Positions 1 through 8,931 of a stretch of DNA of 64,000 bases are shown here, in pieces (within the stretch, counting starts at the first letter, position 1; each line of letters starts with the position of its first letter). The stretch is from Chloroflexota bacterium (GTDB lineage Bacteria; Chloroflexota; Dehalococcoidia; Dehalococcoidales; JACQON01). The notes under the pieces were generated by a model, which was not told the DNA's origin, made no database searches, and saw only the letters and a list, made by a program, of their open reading frames with translations. The stretch spans positions 1 to 64,000 of the forward strand of contig JACQON010000007.1 of the NCBI GenBank assembly GCA_016202545.1, read 5' to 3'. The translations under genes and the position numbers were made by a program.

Positions 1-123
1 CAAAGAATTAAACTGTAATCGGGCAACTTGCTGGCTGAGAATCTGACTTAAAGGGGGTAAGACAGGGTGTGAATTTTAAGTTCGGTAATGCCACGGGAAA
101 AATCAGTTGAAAGGAGCATTCAA

Positions 124-1269
124 ATGCGGAGAGTAATATCAGTCTTTCTGGGGTTGATGTTGAGCTTGCTGGCTATCGGCGCTGGTTGCGCCCGCGCACC
201 TGCGCCAACGGTAACAGTTCCCGCGCCAACAGTAACAGCCCCGGGACCAACAGTCACGGTAACAGCACCAGCTCCCACCCCTACACCTACGCCAACACCG
301 GCACCGGAGAGCGCCGCGGAATTTTACAAGAATAAGACGGTAACTATCATCGTTCCCTGGGGAGCGGGAGGTGGCATCGATTACGCCGCACGGGCCTTTG
401 CCAGTTTCTGGTCAGATGTTACCGGTGGTGCCATGGTAGTTAAAAATGTCGTCGGTGGCGGTGGCTTATTGGGCCTTAATCAGTTGTATAAAACGGCGAA
501 GCCTGATGGGCTTACTCTAGGAGTAAATACTGTCGGCGCTAATAACATGCCATGGCTTCTTAAAGACCCCGGAGTAGAGTATGAGATTGATAAGTTCCTT
601 TACATCGGGCAAATCACCAAGGAGCCCCGGGTTCTGGTCGTGGGTTCAAAACTACCCCAGTCAATGGCGGAATTACAAAAGCTGGGCGGGCTCAAGTTTG
701 GTAGTTTTGGCGGTTCGACTGATGCCGCTACGCAGGGTATGGCGCTCATCATTGAACTTTTCGGTCTTAAAGATGCCAAAATAGTTGGCGGTATGGGTAG
801 CGCTGCGGACATAGTGCTCGCTATTGGCAGGGGCGAAATAGCTGGCTATACGACGCCAGTTGGAACCGCTGTAATGCAGCTAGCAACGGGCTTCATCAGT
901 CCACCCCCTGTTGTTGTTGACTTTGTGAGAAGCAAATGGGTTCCTGATTCACCTGCCCTTGTCGAGTTAGTGAAGCTCTCTCCGGAGCAGGAGACCCTGT
1001 TAAAGCTCTATGTCGGCGTCGGTGAAGGCGGTAAGATTATGTTTACGCCGCCAGGGGTGCCCGAGGACAGGATTAAGTTTTTGCGTGAAGCCTTTGCCAA
1101 AGTTGTCGCTCTGCCAGGACTTAAGAGCTTAACAAAAGATGTGTGGAAGGGATATGAACAGGTCAGCGGTGAGGAATATACCGCAGTAATAAATGCGGTG
1201 AAGACTTTCCCCAAGACATACACTGATATGCTGTTAGCAATCACAAATAAGTATGTGGCACTTCAGTAA
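124..1269 (+). CDS. tctC: Tripartite tricarboxylate transporter substrate-binding lipoprotein (TctC family)
   Basis: Extracytoplasmic solute receptor for a TctABC-type secondary carboxylate transporter. The N-terminus is a lipoprotein signal (hydrophobic run ending LAIGAGC, lipobox Cys), followed by a Pro/Thr-rich linker of repeated APTVT units and then the Bug/TctC fold starting at FYKNKTVTIIVPWGAGGG, the family's usual first strand and glycine loop. I prefer ATG 124 over the ORF-track start at 88 because AAGGAG lies just upstream and the signal peptide then begins directly at MRRVIS. tctA and tctB follow on the same strand. The substrate cannot be read from sequence; nearby UbiD and enoyl-CoA hydratase genes suggest an aromatic or other organic acid. 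Confidence 0.9.
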   Translation: MRRVISVFLGLMLSLLAIGAGCARAPAPTVTVPAPTVTAPGPTVTVTAPAPTPTPTPTPAPESAAEFYKNKTVTIIVPWGAGGGIDYAARAFASFWSDVTGGAMVVKNVVGGGGLLGLNQLYKTAKPDGLTLGVNTVGANNMPWLLKDPGVEYEIDKFLYIGQITKEPRVLVVGSKLPQSMAELQKLGGLKFGSFGGSTDAATQGMALIIELFGLKDAKIVGGMGSAADIVLAIGRGEIAGYTTPVGTAVMQLATGFISPPPVVVDFVRSKWVPDSPALVELVKLSPEQETLLKLYVGVGEGGKIMFTPPGVPEDRIKFLREAFAKVVALPGLKSLTKDVWKGYEQVSGEEYTAVINAVKTFPKTYTDMLLAITNKYVALQ

Positions 1270-1308
1270 TTAGATATTTTGTCGAGCAGACCGTCACGCG
1301 ATGTTAAT

Positions 1309-1363
1309 CTAACATTCACCAGGCGCCACGAGCAGGCTCGCCGCGGCGCTTGGCGGATGTTAG
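1309..1363 (+). promoter_or_regulatory. Three-tier intergenic hairpin between tctC and tctA
   Basis: The outer arms CTAACAT/ATGTTAG are perfect. The middle arms CCAGGCGCC/GGCGCTTGG pair with one G-U, and the inner arms CGAGC/GCTCG close on a 2-nt loop. No T-run follows, so it is not a standard terminator. It ends about 5 nt before the tctA ribosome-binding region. Such hairpins often protect the upstream receptor mRNA or limit read-through to the membrane subunits; that role is inferred. Confidence 0.6.
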
Positions 1364-1378
1364 GGCAAGGGGGAAGCC

Positions 1379-2881
1379 ATAGGTTTAGAAGCGTTTGTTG
1401 ATGCCTTGCAGAATTTTAGCCACCTAAGCGTTCTCCTTTACTTGTTTGCCGGGTCTATCGTTGGGCTTATCATTGGTGTTCTTCCCGGTATTGGTATGGT
1501 GCTGGGAATGGCTCTCTTTTTGCCCTTTGTTTTTGTGATGAGGCCTGAAGATGCGTTGACCTTTTTGGTAGCGCTTGGTAGTACTGCGGTGACTGCTGGT
1601 TCAATAACCGCTATTTTATTAAACATACCAGGAGAGGCGGCCAGTATAGCTACCCTCATGGACGGTTATCCGATGAGCCAGAAGGGGCAAGCTGGTCGCG
1701 CTCTGGGGGCAGCACTGACATCCTCGGTAATGGGGGGCGTCTTTTCGGGGCTGCTTGCTTTGGGGATGGTATTCTTAATATTGCCCATGATTCTGGCCAT
1801 TACATCCGCCGATATGGTTTTTTTAATTCTTCTGGGACTAGCATTTATTGGTGTTCTGGGTACAGGCTCGACGCTCAAGGGCCTGATTAGTGGCGGACTG
1901 GGCCTGATGATTGGTTTCATGGGGGTACAACTGATAAGTGCGGTGCCACGCTTTACCTTCGGCAGTATCTACCTTTACGAGGGCATTGGTATGATTCCTC
2001 TTGCCATGGGATTATATGCCATCCCTGAAATGATTGAATTAGCGTCCAAGGGTGGTAACATTGCTAAGGCAGAGGTGGTAATTAAAGGAATGCGGGAGGT
2101 GCTGGAGGGGATAAAGGATGTATTTCGCCACTGGCTTTTGTGGCTGCGTTCGACTATGGTTGGCTACATCGTGGGGGTCATCCCCGGGATAGGCATCGGA
2201 GTCGCTCCCTTCGTTGCTTATGGTCAGGCCAAGCGGGCTTCAAAACATCCCGAGAGATTTGGCACCGGCATTGTTGAAGGTGTTATTGCCCCAGAAAGCT
2301 CTAACAATGCCGTTCAAGGCGGGGCGTTACTGACTACTCTGGCTCTCGGCATACCCGGCAGTGCTAGCATGGCTATACTCCTTGGGGCATTTCTAATGCT
2401 GGGGCTTATACCTGGCCCGAAGATGATGATAGACCACCTTGACCTATCACTCACTCTGCTGTTAGTTGTCATTTTTGGTAATGTCATAGGTGCCCTTATT
2501 TGTCTCCTGGCGGCACCATATCTGGCTAAGGTAGCCCTGGTTTCTGTCCGCATCCTGGTTCCTTCGATTTTGGTTATAATCCTTGTCAGCACCTTCGTTC
2601 AAGAACAGCGGTTCAGTGATGTTATTATAGCTCTCGTCTTCACCGGGCTGGGCCTGGCCATGAACAAATACGGTTATAGCCGGGCAGCGCTATTTCTTGG
2701 CTATATTCTAGGGCCTCTCTTCGAAAAATACCTTTTTGTCGCGCTGCAAATATCTGGCCCGCTATTTTTTGTGAGGCCTATTAGTTTGACCCTAATCCTT
2801 ATTCTGCTAGTGCTTTTTACCTATAGACCCATGGGCTCTCTATTACAGCGGCGTTTTAAGCACGGAGTCAAAGGAGCGTGA
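1379..2881 (+). CDS. tctA: Tripartite tricarboxylate transporter large membrane subunit (TctA family), probable AUA start
   Basis: Large permease subunit of the TctABC transporter. It has about 12 hydrophobic segments and the family glycine motifs GVLPGIGMVLGMA near the N-terminus and GVIPGIGIGVAPF in the second half, a duplicated signature. The ORF track begins at TTG 1406, but the reading frame upstream encodes GLEAFVDALQNF, which resembles the normal TctA N-terminus, and AAGGGGG sits just before an ATA codon at 1379. No ATG, GTG or TTG is available there, so I place the start at AUA 1379 (500 residues); 1406 is the fallback. The stop overlaps the tctB GTG start (GTGA). Confidence 0.87.
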   Translation: MGLEAFVDALQNFSHLSVLLYLFAGSIVGLIIGVLPGIGMVLGMALFLPFVFVMRPEDALTFLVALGSTAVTAGSITAILLNIPGEAASIATLMDGYPMSQKGQAGRALGAALTSSVMGGVFSGLLALGMVFLILPMILAITSADMVFLILLGLAFIGVLGTGSTLKGLISGGLGLMIGFMGVQLISAVPRFTFGSIYLYEGIGMIPLAMGLYAIPEMIELASKGGNIAKAEVVIKGMREVLEGIKDVFRHWLLWLRSTMVGYIVGVIPGIGIGVAPFVAYGQAKRASKHPERFGTGIVEGVIAPESSNNAVQGGALLTTLALGIPGSASMAILLGAFLMLGLIPGPKMMIDHLDLSLTLLLVVIFGNVIGALICLLAAPYLAKVALVSVRILVPSILVIILVSTFVQEQRFSDVIIALVFTGLGLAMNKYGYSRAALFLGYILGPLFEKYLFVALQISGPLFFVRPISLTLILILLVLFTYRPMGSLLQRRFKHGVKGA

Positions 2882-3351
2882 AGCTAAGAGGCAATACCTA
2901 CTTTCTGATGGTAATTGCGGGAGTGATGCTGGCAGCTATTATCGCATCGCTAAGCATGCAATACTTTACAGCCAAGCTGCTCCCCATGGTCATTGGTGGT
3001 GCTGTTTTTGCCCTAGCGGTGACAGGATTATTGAAGGACATCCTGGTGAGAGATGGGCGTGAGAAAATTGTAACTCCAGGTAAAGCTGATGAAAGTGAAG
3101 AGGCAAAGGATGACTTGCGTGGATATTTACCTAGTATTGGGTGGGTAGTCGCATTTTCGCTATCCATTTACTTACTGGGTTTTCTAATAGCCATTCCCCT
3201 GTTTGCTCTTACCTACATGAAGTTGCATGGTGTAAAATGGCTACAAACTATCGTCTTTGCCATTCTCGCTACAGCGCTTGTTTATGGGATATTTGAACGT
3301 TTGCTGGAAGTCACCTTGTACCGGGGGCTAATTCTTGCCTGGCTAGGCTAG
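2878..3351 (+). CDS. tctB: Tripartite tricarboxylate transporter small membrane subunit (TctB family)
   Basis: Small membrane subunit with four predicted transmembrane segments: two at the N-terminus, a charged central loop (DESEEAKDD) and two at the C-terminus (SIGWVVAFSLSIYLLGF and the following helix). Length (157 aa) and topology fit TctB, a poorly conserved family, so the call leans on its position directly after tctA. It starts at GTG overlapping the tctA stop, implying translational coupling; GGAG lies immediately upstream. Confidence 0.8.
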   Translation: MKLRGNTYFLMVIAGVMLAAIIASLSMQYFTAKLLPMVIGGAVFALAVTGLLKDILVRDGREKIVTPGKADESEEAKDDLRGYLPSIGWVVAFSLSIYLLGFLIAIPLFALTYMKLHGVKWLQTIVFAILATALVYGIFERLLEVTLYRGLILAWLG

Positions 3352-3588
3352 CTATTTCATCCGGATTCTTGTTTCACCTGGCAGTGAGGTAATCTTCATC
3401 CCTCATCGACCTTGACCCTTGCCAAGACTGAAGCCCCCGTTTCCGAATGTCAAGAAACTGTACTTGGTTTGCCTGCTAACTGGGTGTTCGTTACCCCAAT
3501 CAAGGTAAGGAAATATACTTCCTGACCTCACGCGAAGGCTCACTTTGGCGACTGTTGTAGATAGAAAGAAAGGGCCGGCAATTGCTGC

Positions 3589-4386
3589 TTACCGTCCCCT
3601 GAACGAAGGCCGTGGTCGCTTCTCCAGGAAAGCACGTGCGCTTTCTTTAAAATCCTCAGTCCGCCAGCACAATTGTTGGGCATAAGTCTCCCAATCTATA
3701 TGGCGAGCCGCGTCGTCAATGACGCTCCTGTACACGAGCCTCTTGGTCAACTCTATGGCAATCGGAGCTTGTTCGACAATCCTGGCTGCCAATTCGTGGG
3801 CTGTTTTCATCAAGTCATCATGCGGAACAACTCGGCTTACAATACCCAATGATTTCGCCTCTTCGGCATCGATGGTAACGCCTGTGAACATCAGCTCCAG
3901 GGCTTTTGATATTCCTGTTGCCCGGGGCAGAAAATAGGTCAAAGCGCAATCGGGCACTAGGCCCAGTAATATAAAGGCTGAGCCGAACTTCGCTTTGACC
4001 GAGGCTATTCTGATATCACAGCTCATAGCAAGGGAAAAACCGGCACCGAGAGCAGGGCCGTTGATGGCTGCGATCACTGGCTTGTCCAACCTGGGGAAGA
4101 TTTCGATCCAGTTCCCGACGCGCCGGAGACGTTCATAGCGGGACTCCGCTGTCATGGTGCCGTCAATGCGAGCCTTCAGAGCTTGAATGTCACCCCCGGC
4201 GCAGAAGGCTGAGCTAGCACCAGTGATAATTACCGCTCTAACCGCGTCGTCCTGGGCTATTTCGCTCACGGCTGAGATGAGGCTTTTTCTCATTTGCGTG
4301 GTGATAGCATTCCTCTTATCCGGGACATTCAAAATGATAGTGGCAACCCCGTCTTTCTTCTCTAATAGCAAATCTTCGTAGTGCAT
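3589..4386 (-). CDS. Enoyl-CoA hydratase/isomerase family protein (PaaG-like)
   Basis: Crotonase-fold enzyme acting on acyl-CoA thioesters. Oxyanion-hole segments are visible as SAFCAGGDIQAL and GPALGAGFSLAMSCDIRIAS. The segment where classical hydratases carry a Glu reads SAFILLGLVPDCALTYFLPR, the pattern of the PaaG/isomerase subgroup with an Asp after VP. An isomerase or ring-opening role is therefore at least as likely as hydratase. I start at ATG 4386 (MHYEDLLLEKKDG, GGAG upstream) rather than at 4419. It sits about 40 bp downstream of the UbiD gene on the same strand, so probably in one transcript for aromatic or fatty acyl-CoA catabolism. Confidence 0.85.
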   Translation of the reverse strand: MHYEDLLLEKKDGVATIILNVPDKRNAITTQMRKSLISAVSEIAQDDAVRAVIITGASSAFCAGGDIQALKARIDGTMTAESRYERLRRVGNWIEIFPRLDKPVIAAINGPALGAGFSLAMSCDIRIASVKAKFGSAFILLGLVPDCALTYFLPRATGISKALELMFTGVTIDAEEAKSLGIVSRVVPHDDLMKTAHELAARIVEQAPIAIELTKRLVYRSVIDDAARHIDWETYAQQLCWRTEDFKESARAFLEKRPRPSFRGR

Positions 4387-4426
4387 TTTGAGTATCTCCG
4401 TTAGGGCATAGACCGTCAAAATTTAT

Positions 4427-5860
4427 TTAGATGTTTATGCCATACTTCTGCCATTGCGCTACCACTTTTGCCTTAATATCGGGGTCATCACATAATGGCG
4501 GGGGTTCTGTTCCCTCGGCTTCATATTCGTATATGGGCATGGTTGCATCTATCCCCGTGTGAGCCAACCAGTCCCGTTTGGAATAGGACTGAGAAACATC
4601 TAAGCTCTCACCAAGACACCGCGGAATTACCAATATATCCCTGTCCCCTTGAACAAGATTCGCTATTGCCCATTCAACCTCTTTGGGATTCCGAACATCA
4701 ACACCTTCATCTACCACAATGACATGTTTAATGAGGGAACCAAATTCAGGGTCGGACCAAATCTTCTGCATTATCTCGAGGGGTTGCCCTCGCCTTAATG
4801 TCCTTATGGAAACAATGGCGTGGAAGCCGCTGCTCCAGATAGGCACAGAAACATCTACTACCCCATCAACTTTCTTTAACGCTTTGTAGAGAAGATACTC
4901 CTCCCCCTTAATCCAGAGGAGGCCACTTTCGACCCATCCCCTGCCCTTAGGTGCTCCTTCTCTCGTTCCCTGAAATATGGGGTTATTTCGGTGAGTTATG
5001 GCTTTTAAGTGAAACACATTGGCGTGTTGTGCCCCACCTTGGAAACCGGTATATTCCCCAAATGGGCCATCGGGCTCTAGCTCTTCAGGGTACACCTCTC
5101 CCTCCAATATAATTTCTGAGGTGGCTGGCACCTCTAAATCGCAGGTTTCACACTTAACTAATTCCAGAGGCTCTTGTCTCAATGCCCCCGCGTAGGCATC
5201 CTCAGCGGGAGGATGCCTGAACCTTGCCCCGGCCGCAAGCAGATAACAGGGCTCTGGGCCAAATACAACTGCTACTGGCATAGGTTTACCCGGATATGAG
5301 CGCTGCCACCTCTGAAGATGTTGCAGACCATGCGTGTGAGGGCACATAAGTAGACTGGTTTCATTTTTCGTCCTCACCATCATTCGATAGATACCGGTGT
5401 TCTGCACCCCTGTCTCCGGGTCTCTGGTTACCTGCAATCCTAGAGTGCCAATAAAAGGGGCTCTATCCTCCTTATGCCATTTCACCGGAGGGAAGATAGC
5501 GTTAAGGTCGGCTTTTCCCCCTACTAAAATTTTTTCCTTACACGGCCCGGTCTTAACCAATTTGGGTGGTATGGGGTGCTCGGTCCTCCTTATCCATTCT
5601 TCCGTTATTTCCTTCTCACTGACAGAAGCATCCATCTCCAAGGCTAGCGCCAGATGTTTAGGTGTCCCAATTATCCCGCATACTATTGACACATTATGGC
5701 CCTTAACATTTTCAAAAAGCACTGCCGGGCCAGCGGCTTCTTGCAGGTTCTTGGTGACACCGTTTATCTCCCATTCCGGGTCTACTTCCGCTTTCACTCT
5801 CGCCAAAAGTCCTTCCTTCTCAAGCAAAGCTATAAATTCCCTTAAATCCTTGTACGCCAT
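4427..5860 (-). CDS. UbiD family (de)carboxylase, copy 1
   Basis: Prenylated-FMN-dependent decarboxylase or carboxylase (477 aa). Residues matching the family site include NTGIYR (Asn and Arg that bind metal/phosphate and substrate), a His in HTHGLQHL, a Glu in ILEGE, and DGPFGEYTG. In well-studied members the last motif begins with Glu (E-GPFG-E); here the first acid is Asp. A Cys pair, KCETCDLEVP, is shared with the other two copies in this window. The cofactor-making UbiX is not in the window. It is flanked by an enoyl-CoA hydratase and a DHOD-like flavoprotein, consistent with metabolism of an aromatic or unsaturated acid; the substrate is unknown. Confidence 0.9.
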   Translation of the reverse strand: MAYKDLREFIALLEKEGLLARVKAEVDPEWEINGVTKNLQEAAGPAVLFENVKGHNVSIVCGIIGTPKHLALALEMDASVSEKEITEEWIRRTEHPIPPKLVKTGPCKEKILVGGKADLNAIFPPVKWHKEDRAPFIGTLGLQVTRDPETGVQNTGIYRMMVRTKNETSLLMCPHTHGLQHLQRWQRSYPGKPMPVAVVFGPEPCYLLAAGARFRHPPAEDAYAGALRQEPLELVKCETCDLEVPATSEIILEGEVYPEELEPDGPFGEYTGFQGGAQHANVFHLKAITHRNNPIFQGTREGAPKGRGWVESGLLWIKGEEYLLYKALKKVDGVVDVSVPIWSSGFHAIVSIRTLRRGQPLEIMQKIWSDPEFGSLIKHVIVVDEGVDVRNPKEVEWAIANLVQGDRDILVIPRCLGESLDVSQSYSKRDWLAHTGIDATMPIYEYEAEGTEPPPLCDDPDIKAKVVAQWQKYGINI

Positions 5861-5933
5861 AATTTGTTGCCTCCTCTCTTAGTAAAACTATTTTCATCCA
5901 CCAGCTTAAAGCTCTCCAGAGCTGTTGGCGACG

Positions 5934-7229
5934 TCACCCGCGTTTTATCGCTCTTTGTTTTGGCGGTAACCAAAGCTTCGCCGAGCCATGGCCATCCCAG
6001 TAAACAACACCGGATGCATCTACCAGCTTCATGGCATACTTGGGACACTGCGATACACAAACCCCGCATCCCCAGCAAAGCTCATTATTTAAGACCACTC
6101 GCCCATGTTCTCTATCTATTCTCTCTATGCTTCCGTAGACACATGAATTGACACACACGCCGCATAAGTTGCACAAGTCGTAATCAATCCTCGGCGTAAT
6201 TGGTGATGGAACTGGATAAGTTTCTGGCACAACATCCTCAAGCTTCTGTACTCTTGGTAGCAGCTTGCCAATGAACTCATTAACTGAACGGTATCCTTTC
6301 TGCATCATCCAATCTTCGATTTCTTGTGCAATTTGCTGAAGTAACTCTGGACCTTTGAAATGCACGGCACTGCATATCTCAACGACGTCCGCGCCCAAGA
6401 GCATATATCCGACGATATCCCGCCACTGCCAGGCACCACCTGAGGGACAAATGGGGCAGCTAATCCCGGCCTGCTTCAGCGTCACCAGTTTGGCTGACAT
6501 CTCTGGTATCACCGACCTGCCAGCTACCATAGCCCACAGCAGAGGAAGGCCGAAAAAGTCCTCGTTGTCCACATCAACGAATATCCCCAGAGGTGCTATC
6601 ATAAGCGAGATGCTGGAAACTCCCGCCTTCTCATATCCCCGGCATCTTTCGGCAAGAAGATGAGGGTAGACATGTGTATTGGGCTTGGCGCTGAGCGGGG
6701 CGCTTACTGCTCGTTTTATAGCCCATATCAATTCACTTTCCAGTGCGAGGATTTCGTCCGCCTCGGGTAATGTCGCCTCATTTGGACAACCATACCACAG
6801 CACCTGAATGATATCGGGTTCCAGTTCGTCAATCCTCTTCGCCAGGTCAAGCAAAGCCTGCCTATCATCACTCATTTCCACTGCCATCGAAGCGATAAAT
6901 TTTGCTCCGGCGTCATGACAGGCCTTAATCGCCTCGGTGCCGACTTTTCGCACCCATTCCTCAACAGGCAGCGTTGAACAACCTTCGGAGCCACCCCACA
7001 CCCCCATTTGTAGACCCTTGCCAAAGCGGTCGAGGGCTACATTATGGGGACATGTCCTCGTTCTGGATAGCGGATTGGTAGACAGCGATTTCATGACAAC
7101 AGCTCCGGCTCCGCCTTCAGCGCACCGTCTAATACCTCTAAGGTCAGCAGTCATATCGCTGGCCCCAACTATCAGCGGATTCCTCAGTTTTATTCCTCCC
7201 ATCTCTACGGATAGGTCTATCTTCTCCAC
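5934..7229 (-). CDS. Dihydroorotate/dihydropyrimidine dehydrogenase-like protein with 2x[4Fe-4S] ferredoxin domain
   Basis: The N-terminal part (about residues 1-310) is a DHOD-like FMN TIM barrel beginning KIDLSVEMGGIKLRNP. The C-terminus carries two ferredoxin motifs, CNLCGVCVNSC and CWGCGVCVSQCP. The architecture resembles PreA-type dihydropyrimidine dehydrogenase subunits, but no PreA partner flavoprotein is adjacent and the substrate may differ. I choose GTG 7229 because AAAGGAGGAACGAA precedes it with ideal spacing; the ORF-track start at 7256 would place that Shine-Dalgarno inside the gene. The second cluster is followed by a C-terminal tail rich in K/R. Same strand as the UbiD genes on both sides. 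Confidence 0.82.
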   Translation of the reverse strand: MEKIDLSVEMGGIKLRNPLIVGASDMTADLRGIRRCAEGGAGAVVMKSLSTNPLSRTRTCPHNVALDRFGKGLQMGVWGGSEGCSTLPVEEWVRKVGTEAIKACHDAGAKFIASMAVEMSDDRQALLDLAKRIDELEPDIIQVLWYGCPNEATLPEADEILALESELIWAIKRAVSAPLSAKPNTHVYPHLLAERCRGYEKAGVSSISLMIAPLGIFVDVDNEDFFGLPLLWAMVAGRSVIPEMSAKLVTLKQAGISCPICPSGGAWQWRDIVGYMLLGADVVEICSAVHFKGPELLQQIAQEIEDWMMQKGYRSVNEFIGKLLPRVQKLEDVVPETYPVPSPITPRIDYDLCNLCGVCVNSCVYGSIERIDREHGRVVLNNELCWGCGVCVSQCPKYAMKLVDASGVVYWDGHGSAKLWLPPKQRAIKRG

Positions 7230-7397
7230 TTCGTTCCTCCTTTTACCTTGCGGCATCTCTACTTTCGGTCACTTAAAGAAGCCTTAACACAAAGAAAACG
7301 GCCTTGACTTGCATGCGAAAGCCGCTTACGATTCTTAATGATATGCTCAAACATCATATTCCCTGGAACTCGTTAATTAGGACCGTTGCTTCCCATC

Positions 7398-8558
7398 CTA
7401 TCGGAACCGGGACAATCTAAACCCTTCAAGAGGGATGGACGATTCCCCAAAGCAAATTAACTCGGCAATTGATTTCCCCACTCCAGCCCCAACGCTCATG
7501 CCATAGTCATTGAGACCACCCGCCATAATAAACCCATCCAGGTCATCAACCTTCCCTAAAATAGGCTGGCCGTCAGGAGTATGTACATAGTAATTAGCAT
7601 AGCCCCTGATGATGTGCACCGGCTGGCTTTTCAAGACGGGCAGATATCTCATTGCCGTTTTAGATATGGCCTGGTATGCCCTGAGAGTTGTTCTCTTGTC
7701 TATCCCTACGAAGTCGTTCATGCCTCCAATCAGCAGGTTGCCTTTCTTCTGAGGGTTAGCGGCAAAGGCAACCGTCTCTGCGGTGGCTGCCGCCCTGTCA
7801 AGGTCCTTGTAGTAGGAAACGCTTATTATCGGCCTTCTTATCAGGTTCTGAACCTCCTCGGTGACAAGAAACTGCTCTCTGTTTGCGATAATCGGTATCT
7901 TTATGCCCACCATCTTTCCAATGGCTGGTGCGGCAACCCCGCAGGCATTTACAATATATTTTGTCCCTATCTCACCGTTGGTGGTGATTACAGATTTTAC
8001 CTGTCCGTTTTCGGCCTTAATATCCACAGCCTGAGTATGTTCATGAATGTGGACTCCCATCTCTCTCACCTTATCAGCCAAGGCGCACATCAGGTACAAA
8101 ACATTTATGTGGCCATCTGTGGTACGAAACTCCGCCCCAAACAGGTCCGGGGCTACATTTGGCTCCAATTCCAGGAGTTCCTCTCTCTGTACTAGCCTTA
8201 AGCCAGTCACGTCCATTTTGAGTCGAGCCTCAACAGATGCTTTCCTTTCCTCCAATTGAGACTCGGTTTCGATCAATGGAAGGTATCCGCATCTCTCAAA
8301 CTCCAAATCGCGTCCCCATTCTTCGTTGAAACGCTCATATTCGTCTATATTCACCTTACCCAAGGCGAACATGGCCCTGCTCTCCCAAAGTGACGACATC
8401 GAGGTTATCACGGCGGCATTTGCTCCTGAAGCCATACAGCCCACCTCTCCCTTTTCCACAACCGCCACATCTCCCCTCCCCAATTTGGCCAAATAATACG
8501 CCGTGGAAAGTCCAGCTATCCCTGCTCCCAAAACTACCACTTCTGCATGACGCTGCAT
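7398..8558 (-). CDS. FAD-dependent oxidoreductase, DAO family (sarcosine/glycine oxidase-like)
   Basis: The N-terminal dinucleotide-binding motif VVVLGAGIAGLSTAYYLAKLG is followed by the acidic end of strand 2 (VVEKGEVG). The C-terminal half contains PDGQPILGKVDDLDGFIMAGG, the second FAD-contact region typical of DAO enzymes such as sarcosine oxidase beta or glycine oxidase. These oxidise secondary or primary amines to imines; the actual substrate is not predictable. ATG 8558 is preferred (AGAGG about 8 nt upstream) over 8585, giving 386 aa. It lies between the DHOD-like gene and the second UbiD in a same-strand run. The inverted repeat CCCTGT-N5-ACAGGG about 40 bp upstream could be an operator. 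Confidence 0.85.
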   Translation of the reverse strand: MQRHAEVVVLGAGIAGLSTAYYLAKLGRGDVAVVEKGEVGCMASGANAAVITSMSSLWESRAMFALGKVNIDEYERFNEEWGRDLEFERCGYLPLIETESQLEERKASVEARLKMDVTGLRLVQREELLELEPNVAPDLFGAEFRTTDGHINVLYLMCALADKVREMGVHIHEHTQAVDIKAENGQVKSVITTNGEIGTKYIVNACGVAAPAIGKMVGIKIPIIANREQFLVTEEVQNLIRRPIISVSYYKDLDRAAATAETVAFAANPQKKGNLLIGGMNDFVGIDKRTTLRAYQAISKTAMRYLPVLKSQPVHIIRGYANYYVHTPDGQPILGKVDDLDGFIMAGGLNDYGMSVGAGVGKSIAELICFGESSIPLEGFRLSRFR

Positions 8559-8585
8559 CCAGATACCTCTTGCGAGCAGTTTCAA

Positions 8586-8931
8586 AGGTTACCACCCTGT
8601 AGATAACAGGGCTATAACCCCTCTCTTAACACGCGACCTGGCTGTACAAAATATCTAGCAGTTCAAGGGAGATTGCAGCGAGTAACCATGTCACCAGCCT
8701 CGCCATATATTTGCCTCGTCACACGCGTTCTCGTCCCAGCCCAATAGTCAGCGGTCTCCAAGTCACCTTGTTCCTTCTGCTCCGAAACAGTTCTACTTAT
8801 TAAGGGTGTGGATTAAACGCCCTATATTTAGCAACGGCATCTTTCTTGTATTTGTCTTCTCTCGACGGATGCTTTCCCACATATGCTAAACTCATCACTT
8901 GAGTTGAGATTTTTCTCTCTGTCAGCCTTTT
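8586..8931. other. Intergenic spacer with a small inverted repeat
   Basis: No convincing gene in either strand. An inverted repeat, CCCTGTAGATAACAGGG, lies at 8596-8612 about 40 bp upstream of the DAO gene start and could be an operator or short hairpin. The rest is unremarkable and holds the 3' flank of the second UbiD gene. Confidence 0.35.
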
